This document shows positions 8,919-16,516 of a stretch of DNA of 64,000 bases, piece after piece. The position numbers were made by a program, and so were the translations under genes. The notes beneath the pieces were generated by a model. The model was not told the DNA's origin and did no database searches. It saw nothing but the letters and a program-made list of their open reading frames with translations. Source of the stretch: an uncultured bacterium (GTDB lineage Bacteria; Bacteroidota; Bacteroidia; Bacteroidales; Bacteroidaceae); assembly GCA_905215345.1 (NCBI GenBank), contig CAJMPR010000003.1:321435-385434 (forward strand), written 5' to 3'. The first letter of the stretch is position 1. Each line of letters starts with the position of its first letter.

Positions 8919-9407
8919 TCAGTCGTCCACTTCCTGAAACGGGTACGGGTTTTCTTCTATGTTTTTTAGTTCCCCGATGACATCAACCTGTTCGAGGGTG
9001 AGGGAAGATTTGTTCCAGGTGTCGATAATGGCATGGGCTTCGCGGGCAAGACGGGGCTCGTAGACCTCGGCATAGCAGTAGGTCAGGAGGCGGACTTTGA
9101 GCAGGGATGCGGGGAGCTTGGGAAGTACCTCGAAGCTGCGGTCGAGCAGGTGCTGGATGTACTGCTGCTTACGCCCGTTGTCGTAATAGGTGGCGTTGAA
9201 GGCCACCAGAAGACTCATGCAAAGTTCGGCTTCCGCTTCGGGAGTGGAGGAGACGGAAGTGGTAGCGCTACCGTACAATTCGAGTGCAAGTGTACATACT
9301 TCACGGTTTAAACGGGCGAAGTGGTCGCTGTAAACGGGACTGCCGTCCATGCCCAGGTTCAGCAGTTCCTGAGCTAAGGAATACAAAGTTGTGGTTTTGG
9401 AATTCAT
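8919..9407 (-). CDS. upxZ: UpxZ family inhibitor of antitermination
   Basis: 162 residues, largely helical, without signal or membrane segments. It lies directly after upxY and begins with TLYSLAQELLNLGMDGSPVYSD. Later parts (NREVCTLALELYG, ELCMSLLVAFNATYYDN, YIQHLLDRSFEVLPKLP) are those of the UpxZ proteins that accompany UpxY in Bacteroides capsule loci. In B. fragilis, UpxZ proteins inhibit UpxY antiterminators of other capsule loci, so that one capsule dominates. The 55-nt gap to upxY and shared strand indicate co-transcription. Locus letter unknown, so 'x' is kept. Confidence 0.88.
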   Translation of the reverse strand: MNSKTTTLYSLAQELLNLGMDGSPVYSDHFARLNREVCTLALELYGSATTSVSSTPEAEAELCMSLLVAFNATYYDNGRKQQYIQHLLDRSFEVLPKLPASLLKVRLLTYCYAEVYEPRLAREAHAIIDTWNKSSLTLEQVDVIGELKNIEENPYPFQEVDD

Positions 9408-9462
9408 ACAATTGTGACAAGTTTCACCCCGGAGGACTTCGGAGTCTCCCAGAGGTTTTATT

Positions 9463-10026
9463 TTAAGATTCTATAACTGGTTCTATGAGTGAGGGATGAA
9501 TATAGGTAGTGGCTATTGCCATGACGCCTTCGATGTTGACCACCACGCGACGGTCGTGACGGATGCGGACGAACTCTCCAATTACTCCCTCGAATACGCC
9601 TCCGGTAATACGGACTTTCTGGCCTTTCGCCAACAGGAGTTCTGCGGGATCGATGTAGAGTACGGCTTCTTCGTAAGTGCCTGCCACAAGGATGAAGCTA
9701 CGCATCTGGGAATCGGGAATGACCACCGGACGGCAATATTCGCGGTTCATAATGAAACGAATGGGTATGCTTACCTCCAGTTCTTTTTTCAAGGCTTCAA
9801 TGCGTTGGCGGGTGGAATGAATAAATACCAGATTGTGAATGGCGGGTACCAGTTTATGAGTACGTTTGCCGTTTTTAGTGCCGTATTCGTGACGCATCGG
9901 AATGAAGCTCTCGATATGTTTTTCATCTAAAATAGCTTTCAATGCCAGTTCACGGCTGTAAGAGACGCGTACGGCATACCAAGTACATTGAGACATTCTA
10001 TTTGGGGATATATGACTCATTATCAA
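9463..10026 (-). CDS. upxY: UpxY family transcription antiterminator (NusG-like)
   Basis: Up to 187 residues. WYAVRVSYSRELALKAIL opens the NusG N-terminal domain and KGQKVRITGGVFEGVIGEFV is the KOW motif near the C-terminus. UpxY proteins bind the 5' leader of their own capsule operon and suppress premature termination. This is the first gene of the operon, preceded by a long leader and an invertible promoter. The frame has ATGs at 10026, 10020 and 9996. The last gives MSQCTWYAVRV, closest to the usual family start, so the protein may be 177 residues. Because the promoter faces away in this sequence, expression should be low or absent in this orientation. Confidence 0.92.
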   Translation of the reverse strand: MIMSHISPNRMSQCTWYAVRVSYSRELALKAILDEKHIESFIPMRHEYGTKNGKRTHKLVPAIHNLVFIHSTRQRIEALKKELEVSIPIRFIMNREYCRPVVIPDSQMRSFILVAGTYEEAVLYIDPAELLLAKGQKVRITGGVFEGVIGEFVRIRHDRRVVVNIEGVMAIATTYIHPSLIEPVIES

Positions 10027-10084
10027 ACTATAACAGTTAATCTTAGGTTAGGCATTGTCTGTTTGAAAAGAGCGTTCTTTAGGG

Positions 10085-10113
10085 ACACCGGAGTAGCGAA
10101 ATACCTCCCGGTC
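10085..10113 (-). promoter_or_regulatory. Stem-loop in the upxY leader
   Basis: In the untranslated region between the predicted ON-orientation start site (near 10298) and upxY, the sequence ACCGGAG...CTCCCGGT can fold on the transcribed strand into a short hairpin with a one-base bulge. UpxY action is known to depend on the leader of its own operon, so this is a candidate recognition or pausing element. Assignment is an inference from position and pairing only. Confidence 0.35.
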
Positions 10114-10268
10114 AAATCATGTAATGCACTTATTTTAAATAGTTTAGCTTGCATCCATATTACTTCAAGACTACTCACCATCACGGATAAAAGAAGTCAG
10201 GAAATAGTTATGTGTTAATAGTCTACTTAATTTTACTTATAAATAGCTATAAACGAAGCATTTAAACA

Positions 10269-10312
10269 CATAAAGGTGTTTTTCAAACGTTCGTTTAAAA
10301 ATCACCTTTATG
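10269..10312. repeat. 44-bp near-perfect palindrome across the left inversion junction
   Basis: Arms 10269-10289 and 10292-10312 pair at 19 of 21 positions around a TT centre. The outer arms are CATAAAGGTG and CACCTTTATG, and the centre is AAACGTTCGTTT, within the left crossover repeat. The right arm beyond 10298 lies inside the invertible segment, so the palindrome exists only in the orientation seen here and would be broken by inversion. Confidence 0.8.
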
Positions 10313-10494
10313 CTCCCTCTCCATAGTGTATGAAAAGAAAAGATAGATAAATTTTCTTATAGGCTTGTTATCCTCTAAATATCAATAAGTTATTATATAA
10401 ATTTCACCAAAAAAGCAAATATAGACGTCAACTATTTTGTCAATACAAAAAACATTCATATCTTTGCGAATATTAAACGAACGTTTGAAAAACA
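10277..10494. promoter_or_regulatory. Invertible capsule promoter, OFF orientation
   Basis: Perfect 22-bp inverted repeats lie at 10277-10298 and 10473-10494, enclosing 174 bp. Each contains AAACGTTCGT (10285-10294; complement 10477-10486), matching the ARACGTWCGT core that I recall for the Mpi-type invertible promoters of B. fragilis. Inside, at the right end and on the plus strand, are TTTG (10436-10439) and TATCTTTG (10459-10466) with a 19-bp spacer, a consensus Bacteroides promoter. It points right, away from upxY. Inversion would place the -7 box at 10305-10312 on the minus strand and start an mRNA near 10298 with a leader of about 270 nt before upxY. No recombinase gene is present in the window, so the invertase would act from elsewhere. 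Confidence 0.92.
10436..10466 (+). promoter_or_regulatory. Promoter inside the invertible segment
   Basis: -33 TTTG at 10436-10439 and -7 TATCTTTG at 10459-10466, spacer 19 bp. Transcription should start near 10473, immediately at the right inverted repeat, and run toward the terminator at 10582-10617. Confidence 0.85.
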
Positions 10495-10581
10495 TATTAA
10501 ATCACTATAATACAGACAATTAATATACTAAACCTATTATTACCTGTATATAATGTATATAACGTAAGCAATAAAAAAAAA

Positions 10582-10617
10582 GCAACTAATTCTAAAATGA
10601 ATCAGTTGCCTTTTTTT
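10582..10617. terminator. Bidirectional terminator
   Basis: Arms 10582-10592 (GCAACTAATTC) and 10599-10609 (GAATCAGTTGC) pair except for one position. Seven T follow on the plus strand (10611-10617) and nine A precede on the other side (10572-10580), so it can stop transcripts from both directions. It ends mRNA of the kinase-like gene at 10652-11281 and would also stop RNA made from the OFF-facing promoter. Confidence 0.85.
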
Positions 10618-10651
10618 ATACATTTATATTACTGCCAATATGCCGTAACAA

Positions 10652-11281
10652 CTACATTTTCAGCCTCTTCCTTACAAACTCTTCTATATAGCTCACTGTC
10701 TCATCAATCCCCAATACCGAGGAATCAATACACAGATGATAGGTGGCTGCTGCTCCCCACGTATTGTAACTGTAATAGTTATAATATTCCGAACGTCTCT
10801 TATCAGCCTTATTCATCATTTCTTCGGCTGCGCTTTCGGAAACGGAATGTAAGCGGCATAAGCGGGCAATGCGGTCTTCACGCGATGCAGAAATAAAGAT
10901 GTTGACGCAACGCGGGTTATCACGCAGGATGTAATCGGCACACCGCCCTACGAACAGGCAGGACTTCTCGGATGCCAGCCGGCGTATCACATCACTCTGC
11001 ACCTTAAAGAGCGCATCGTTACTCAAACAGTTGGTTGCGGGCAAAGCTCCGTCACTGATAAAAGGGAAACGCATTCCAAACAGACCGCCGATAATTCCCT
11101 GGGAAGCCTTTTCGTCTGCTTTCTCAAAGAACTCACGGCAAAGTCCACTCTCCTCGGAAGCAAGGTTTATCAACTCCTTATCATAAAAGTCAATACCCAG
11201 ACGGATAGCCAGCTTTTCACCGATTTCCCGTCCGCCACTGCCTAACTGGCGACCTATATTTACTACGAAATTATTATCCAT
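10652..11281 (-). CDS. Cytidylate kinase-like family protein
   Basis: 209 residues. The N-terminus NFVVNIGRQLGSGGREIGEK contains the P-loop variant of the cytidylate-kinase-like family, followed by FYDKELI, CLFVGRCADYILRD (about 105-118) and VFISASREDRIARL-type LID-region residues. These proteins are common in gut anaerobes; true CMP kinase activity has not been shown for most. It may phosphorylate a small metabolite. It stands alone, with a -7 element upstream (11312-11319) and a bidirectional terminator downstream that separates it from the capsule locus. Confidence 0.82.
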   Translation of the reverse strand: MDNNFVVNIGRQLGSGGREIGEKLAIRLGIDFYDKELINLASEESGLCREFFEKADEKASQGIIGGLFGMRFPFISDGALPATNCLSNDALFKVQSDVIRRLASEKSCLFVGRCADYILRDNPRCVNIFISASREDRIARLCRLHSVSESAAEEMMNKADKRRSEYYNYYSYNTWGAAATYHLCIDSSVLGIDETVSYIEEFVRKRLKM

Positions 11282-11311
11282 ACGCTATTCATACTATCGG
11301 TTTGTTGATAG

Positions 11312-11319
11312 CAAATATA
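11312..11319 (-). promoter_or_regulatory. -7 promoter element for the kinase-like gene
   Basis: TATATTTG on the minus strand fits TAnnTTTG, 30 bp upstream of the ATG at 11281. No TTTG is seen at the -33 position. Confidence 0.5.
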
Positions 11320-11368
11320 AATAATCTTATGGAATATATTCAGAAAAGAAGCCTTTTTTGTTAGTTCC

Positions 11369-12973
11369 TCATCTGTTTTTCATCGTTCGTCTGTCACCCT
11401 TGAAGAGTTCCTTCACCTTTTCGTCCGGATCATTATCTCCGTATTGCTTCTGGGATTCCCTTAATAAGGACATCAGTTCAGCCTGTTTGTCGGCATATTC
11501 GGGCCGGCCATATACATTATTCAACTCGTGGGGGTCGTTCTTCATATCGTACATTTCCCACTCATCCACATCGTTATAGAAGTGAATCAATTTGAAGTCG
11601 TCCGTACGAATACCGTAATGGCGTTTGACCGAATGTTCGGCAGGATATTCATAATAATGATAATAGGCAGCTTTCCGCCAGTCTTCGGGTATGTTTCCCT
11701 CATTGTCCCAGACGGGTTTCAAGGATTTACCCTGAATATCCCCGGGGATGTCAATCCCTGCATAATCGAGCAAGGTAGGGGCAAAATCCACATTCATCGC
11801 GATAGCGTTGGAGGTAATACCCTGCTTGATTGCTTTAGGGTAGCGCACAATCAACGGCATACGCTGACATTCTTCGTACATAAACCGCTTATCGAACCAA
11901 CCATGTTCTCCCAAGAAGAATCCCTGGTCGGAGGTATAGACAATAATGGTATTGTCCAGTTCGCCGGTCTTTTCCAGATAGTTGAGTAAACGGCCGATAT
12001 TCTCGTCTACGGCTATGACCGTAGCCAGATAATCGCGCATGTACTGCTGGTATTTCCAGCTAATCAGTTCTTTGCCCTTTAACTCCCCACTGCGATATTC
12101 GGAGATACGACGGGCATATACAGAGTCCCACTTATCCTGCACCTTTGCCGGCATACGTTTATAAACCTGGTATAGCCGGTTGGTGGTATCTTTCAACATT
12201 TCCTCCCGGGTGAGAAGTTTCAAGTCCCAGTCCTCGGTCAACGTATGCTCTATCGACATATCCTGCTCTTTCGCGGCTCTACTCCTACCCTCATAGGTAT
12301 CGAAAAGGGTGTTCGGTTCGGGGAATGTGGTAGAGTTGAACATCCCCAGATGACGGGGGGCGGGCATCCAGTTACGATGCGGAGCCTTCTGATGGTACAT
12401 CATGCAAAAAGGCTTGCTCTTATCCCTGTGTTCGAGATAATCAATCGCTTTATCCGTAACAATATCGGTTACATAGCCTTGTTCCACGACATGCTTTCCG
12501 TTCTCGATAAAGTCAGGATTATAATAATCTCCCTGCTCGTGTTGTCCGCTCAGGATGCACCAGTAATCAAAGCCTTGCGGTTGGGTTATCAAATGCCATT
12601 TGCCGATAATCGAGGTCTGATAGCCTGCCGCCTGCAAGAGCTTGGGAAACGTCTGCTGACTTCCGTCGAAGGTGCTGGCATTATCAGTAAAGCCATTGAT
12701 GTGGCTGAACTTGCCCGTCAAGATACAAGCTCTTGACGGGCCGGACAGGGCATTGACTGCATAACAATTATCCATGCGGATACCTTCACCGGCTATCCTG
12801 TCCATATTGGGCGTCTGGATGAGACGCCCGCCATAGCATGACATAGCCTGCGTAGTATGGTCATCCGTCATCATAAAGATGATATTAGGACGTTTCACCT
12901 CTTCCTTAGAGGAAGTGCAGGCTGAAATCCCAATCGCTGCAAGCGGCAAAAGCATATATGATAACCGTTCCAT
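11369..12973 (-). CDS. Lipoprotein sulfatase, probably GlcNAc-6-O-sulfatase (S1_11-like)
   Basis: 534 residues. A lipoprotein signal ends at C19 (AIGISAC). The sulfatase fold begins RPNIIFMMTDDH, with metal-binding D37/D38. The maturation motif is S77-G-P-S-R81, the serine type, so Ser77 must be oxidised to formylglycine by an anaerobic sulfatase-maturating enzyme not present here. IGKWHL and VYTSDQGFFLGEHGWFDKR supply further active-site residues. It directly follows the PL12 gene, the same order as BT4657-BT4656 in the B. thetaiotaomicron heparan sulfate locus, where BT4656 removes 6-O-sulfate from GlcNAc. Last gene of operon A. Family membership is clear; substrate rests on synteny. Confidence 0.88.
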   Translation of the reverse strand: MERLSYMLLPLAAIGISACTSSKEEVKRPNIIFMMTDDHTTQAMSCYGGRLIQTPNMDRIAGEGIRMDNCYAVNALSGPSRACILTGKFSHINGFTDNASTFDGSQQTFPKLLQAAGYQTSIIGKWHLITQPQGFDYWCILSGQHEQGDYYNPDFIENGKHVVEQGYVTDIVTDKAIDYLEHRDKSKPFCMMYHQKAPHRNWMPAPRHLGMFNSTTFPEPNTLFDTYEGRSRAAKEQDMSIEHTLTEDWDLKLLTREEMLKDTTNRLYQVYKRMPAKVQDKWDSVYARRISEYRSGELKGKELISWKYQQYMRDYLATVIAVDENIGRLLNYLEKTGELDNTIIVYTSDQGFFLGEHGWFDKRFMYEECQRMPLIVRYPKAIKQGITSNAIAMNVDFAPTLLDYAGIDIPGDIQGKSLKPVWDNEGNIPEDWRKAAYYHYYEYPAEHSVKRHYGIRTDDFKLIHFYNDVDEWEMYDMKNDPHELNNVYGRPEYADKQAELMSLLRESQKQYGDNDPDEKVKELFKGDRRTMKNR

Positions 12974-12985
12974 AAGTGCAATTTA

Positions 12986-14983
12986 TTAGAATTGAGTAGC
13001 TAACCGACGTTTCTTTCCATTAACGGATACTTCAATCTTGACTCCTTTCTCATCAAATCCCTTATTTATGAATTTTGCATGGAGCGAAGGGTAGGCAGAG
13101 GTATCTTTCACCGGGTAAATGATTGTTATATAACGTACAGGGTCTGCACTGTTTTTAACTGCATCGAACGACACCGAAGTACGGGGTACGCGTTGGCGAT
13201 AAGCGATGGAACGCCATCCTTCGTGTTCCTGTACCGATGCCTTCTGCTCGGGGAAGCATTGCAATTTTACATTGCTCTCTCCTTCGAAAGCAGAAGTCAG
13301 CGTATTGCTCTTCGAATCGACATTCACTTTTCCCTCGCATAAATGATAGTTCAGATTGACTGTTCCACGGGCATCACCCACGGCTTCGTCCACAATGACG
13401 TAATAGGTTTGGTCTACAAAGAAAACCGTACGGCGGTGTTTCAAGTCTTTATAATGGGGATTCTCTGTTACCAGGATTTGCTCCTTGCCGTCCGGTTGCC
13501 ACAGTTTGGTAACCGACTGGGTGGTTTCGAGGTTCTTGCCGTCCAGCGTCAACGTGTTGTGCACTCTTGTCTGGCGGAACCAGTTGCGGAGTTTCATTAC
13601 TTCTTCATCACCGGCATATACGTACGAACCGCTATCAGGGAACAAGTTTCTGCCATTAAACCAGAGTTCAAAAGTTCCGTTATCGGGCTGGCAATGCCAT
13701 TCTCCTTTAGGACCGGCTTTTACGACCATCACAGTGGCATCTTGTTTCCATCCGTTTCTGAAAGTAAAGAACCCGGAACTCAAAGCGCCGTGTGACAGGT
13801 AGGGCAGAAGGGAACCTTCACGACCTTCAGTAGCATAGTAACGTATCCACTCACAATCGGGGAAGATTTCAAGCCATTCCCGGTAGTTACTGATTTCGGC
13901 GGGACGGTCGCCCATCTTCGCGTCGCTGAAGCATGGATTGCTGTAATCGGGGAAGCAAACGTTGGTATAGAACTCAATCATGTTCTTTACCGTATTAACG
14001 TATTCAGCGGGGAATTCCCGGCGGAAACCATTCATGTCCGCCATACGCAAGGCTTTACAGAATATATTAATGGCAGCCAGGTGGTAATGGGGGTCTAACT
14101 CGTATTGACCGCCATCGGCATAAACCTGCTTCTTTATTTCGCGGTTCAGAATACTGATACCGCTTTCTCTCCATGCGGGTGCATCTTTATATTCGGGGAA
14201 GAAGACGCCTGCATAGACCATACGTTGCGCCTCGAACAACAGGTGATTGCCCTCGTCGGAGTAATTACCCAGAATATGTACCGCATGACGGTGGTAGTTC
14301 ACCAAGAATTCAGTCAAGAATTCCGGAGTGAAAGCAGTTGCGGGATTGAACAAAAGGAACTGGCAGGTTTGATCTTGCAAGCGGTTACTTACTTCCAGCG
14401 GACGCCATGCAAACCGTACATTGTCGGCATCACCTTTTACCTCACCGGCACTGACTAACTCGTATTCTTCTTTTTCGACCTCAGTTAACGGATTCTTTAC
14501 AATCCAGTCGATATATTGATTTACCCATTCCTTGGCATACTTCTCGTCACCGGAGAGACGATAGGCTTTACCCATGGGCGTGAACCATTTGTGACGATGA
14601 AGCTGCCAACGCAGTTCGTTATCCTGAACAGGCCAATATTGCCAGTTAATATCCTTTCCGTAATTATAAGAGGGTTGGTAGCCCTTGTGTACGAAGAAGG
14701 TGTGCTCCAAGCCGTCGTCGGCCCACTTCTGTTCTTCTTTGGAGATAGTGAGATGCTGCAAGTCAATGTCCGGATGTGCGATGCCGGTACGATGCCGGTA
14801 GTAATTGAGCAAAGCACGGGCAGCCTCATCCCATTGCCGCACAGTATATGCCGCTTTTACTTTTTCCAAACCCGGATAATCCAGATTCAGCAAGTCAAAA
14901 GCTTCTTTTCTAAGTTGCTGCGCTTCGAGGGTTACAGTAAACAGTAATAATAATGTCGCTAAAACCAATTTCATCATTTTCAT
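12986..14983 (-). CDS. Heparinase III-type lyase (PL12)
   Basis: 665 residues with a signal peptide (LVLATLLLLFTVTLEAQ). The N-terminal half is an alpha/alpha toroid and the C-terminal half a beta-sandwich, as in heparinase II/III. Residues matching the catalytic set of this family are visible: YSDEGNHLLFE (Asn near 244), LDPHYHLAA (Tyr near 298) and GEWHCQPDNGTFELW (His near 429). It cleaves heparan sulfate by beta-elimination, leaving 4,5-unsaturated uronic acid that the neighbouring GH88 enzyme removes. Spaced 12 nt from the sulfatase and 17 nt from the GH88 gene, so clearly co-transcribed in operon A. Position matches BT4657. Confidence 0.92.
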   Translation of the reverse strand: MKMMKLVLATLLLLFTVTLEAQQLRKEAFDLLNLDYPGLEKVKAAYTVRQWDEAARALLNYYRHRTGIAHPDIDLQHLTISKEEQKWADDGLEHTFFVHKGYQPSYNYGKDINWQYWPVQDNELRWQLHRHKWFTPMGKAYRLSGDEKYAKEWVNQYIDWIVKNPLTEVEKEEYELVSAGEVKGDADNVRFAWRPLEVSNRLQDQTCQFLLFNPATAFTPEFLTEFLVNYHRHAVHILGNYSDEGNHLLFEAQRMVYAGVFFPEYKDAPAWRESGISILNREIKKQVYADGGQYELDPHYHLAAINIFCKALRMADMNGFRREFPAEYVNTVKNMIEFYTNVCFPDYSNPCFSDAKMGDRPAEISNYREWLEIFPDCEWIRYYATEGREGSLLPYLSHGALSSGFFTFRNGWKQDATVMVVKAGPKGEWHCQPDNGTFELWFNGRNLFPDSGSYVYAGDEEVMKLRNWFRQTRVHNTLTLDGKNLETTQSVTKLWQPDGKEQILVTENPHYKDLKHRRTVFFVDQTYYVIVDEAVGDARGTVNLNYHLCEGKVNVDSKSNTLTSAFEGESNVKLQCFPEQKASVQEHEGWRSIAYRQRVPRTSVSFDAVKNSADPVRYITIIYPVKDTSAYPSLHAKFINKGFDEKGVKIEVSVNGKKRRLATQF

Positions 14984-15000
14984 GGTATACTAAGTTAAGT

Positions 15001-16281
15001 TTAAATATCCTTATAATCGATTCCTTTTATTTTCATATAGCGAAGCAAAGCTTCAAGATAGTAATAGTCGGCATAGTTGAGCGGTGTGTCGATTTCTGAT
15101 CCGTTGGGTAATGAACCTGTGGAGTGCATCAAGATAAAGCCTTGATTCGTACCGACCTTAGCCAGATAAGCATCGGAAGAAAGGCTTTTGAGCAGCTTTT
15201 CCGCATAGTCCAAATAGGGTTGTCCGTTTTCGGCCAATGTGCTCAGCTCTATCAATGCGGAAGCGGTGATAGAAGCGGCCGAAGCATCACGGGGAGTCTG
15301 GGAAGTATCGGGGGCGTCATAGTCCCAGAGAGGAACCAAATCGTCGGTCTTCACCCGTTGCATAATTAAGGATGCAATGTCCTCGGCTTGTTGAAGGAAT
15401 CGTTTATCTTTGGATTCACGGTAGCAGGAAGTATATCCGTATACTCCCCAGGCTTGTCCGCGTGCCCATGCCGAAGCATCGTTCTGTCCCTGATGGGTAC
15501 ATTTCTTTTCTATTGTTCCGTCATTGTTATAACTTACCACATGATAGGATGAATGGTCTTCCCTGAAATGGTTCTTCATCGTGGTTTCGGCATGTGTCAG
15601 AGCAAGCTTCTTATATTTATCATCCCCGGTAAGCCGGCTTACGTAGAACAGTAAGTCCAGATTCATCATATTATCTATAATAACGGGGAAGTTCCATTTT
15701 CCAAAGTTCCAGGAGCGGATACAACCTATCTGCGGGTTGAAGCGTCCACATAGATTATCGGCAGTCTGTATCAATGCCTGGCGTACACTGTCGGCAGGGC
15801 ATAAACGATAGGCATTGCCATAACTGCAATTCATCATAAAGCCTATGTCATGGGTTCCGTTATATTCGCGTATAGGATAGAGGTAGTTCGTAAATTTAAC
15901 GGCATGTTTCCGCAAGTCTTTATCTCCTGTCAACTGATAGGCATACCACAAATTGCCAGGGAAGAAGCCACTCGTCCAGTCGTAGATGGAAAAGCAATAG
16001 CGCCGCGTACCTAATTCATGGGTGACGGGTTTTACGCGTATAGAGTCTGTGGAATCTTTCTGTAACTGATGATAGAGAAAGTCCATGTCATATCCTGTCC
16101 AGATGGAACGTGGCAGACAAACCGAATCTCCGACATCGGCTACCGTTTCTTTCAGTTGCTCTACCGATACATCTATCGCTTGCTTCAACCAGGCATACTC
16201 TACTTTGGGCTGACTCGACGAGCAACTCGAAAGAAGCTGTAACGCAGCAACCGTACAACCCAACAATATTTTTTTCTTCAT
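15001..16281 (-). CDS. Unsaturated glucuronyl hydrolase (GH88), lipoprotein
   Basis: 426 residues. The signal ends in a lipobox (LLSSC) near residue 19. The GH88 catalytic aspartates appear to be in NGTHDIGFMM (about D144) and VIIDNMMNLDLLFY (about D202). WARGQAWGVYGYT, also conserved in the family, follows. The enzyme hydrates and splits the 4,5-unsaturated uronic acid from oligosaccharides made by lyases, completing the PL12 reaction in the periplasm. It lies between SusD1 and PL12, the same order as BT4658 in B. thetaiotaomicron. A stem-loop at 16454-16494 separates it from susD1 and may lower its expression relative to the transporter genes. Confidence 0.92.
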   Translation of the reverse strand: MKKKILLGCTVAALQLLSSCSSSQPKVEYAWLKQAIDVSVEQLKETVADVGDSVCLPRSIWTGYDMDFLYHQLQKDSTDSIRVKPVTHELGTRRYCFSIYDWTSGFFPGNLWYAYQLTGDKDLRKHAVKFTNYLYPIREYNGTHDIGFMMNCSYGNAYRLCPADSVRQALIQTADNLCGRFNPQIGCIRSWNFGKWNFPVIIDNMMNLDLLFYVSRLTGDDKYKKLALTHAETTMKNHFREDHSSYHVVSYNNDGTIEKKCTHQGQNDASAWARGQAWGVYGYTSCYRESKDKRFLQQAEDIASLIMQRVKTDDLVPLWDYDAPDTSQTPRDASAASITASALIELSTLAENGQPYLDYAEKLLKSLSSDAYLAKVGTNQGFILMHSTGSLPNGSEIDTPLNYADYYYLEALLRYMKIKGIDYKDI

Positions 16282-16453
16282 AATACCTTTTATAATTTAT
16301 GTTTTTTTCCTTGCATACAAATTTACAGATAGGCAAGGACTATGACATGTAATAATGTTGAAAGATGCTTCATGAGAGAATAAAAACAATACCAATTCTG
16401 TTGAATGTAGTATAAATTTGTCTTATCTCCGATGAAACATCTTTCAAAGATGT

Positions 16454-16494
16454 GATAGAGAGAAGGGAAGTATCGCTACTTTCCCCTCTCTATC
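16454..16494 (-). promoter_or_regulatory. Stem-loop between susD1 and GH88
   Basis: Arms 16454-16472 and 16477-16494 (GATAGAGAG... against ...CTCTCTATC) form an imperfect stem of about 17 pairs with a TCGC loop. There is no long T-run on the minus strand. It lies 22 nt downstream of the SusD stop, a position where such stems often partly end transcription or protect susCD mRNA. Confidence 0.65.
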
Positions 16495-16516
16495 ATTGAG
16501 AGTTATTTATTTTAGT

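Noticed and set aside
10027..10651. Local invertase gene for the capsule promoter
   Set aside because: No frame in this gap or elsewhere in the window encodes a serine or tyrosine recombinase.
11528..11989. 153-codon frame antisense to the S1_11-like sulfatase
   Set aside because: Shadow of a well-supported gene; no family motif or start context.
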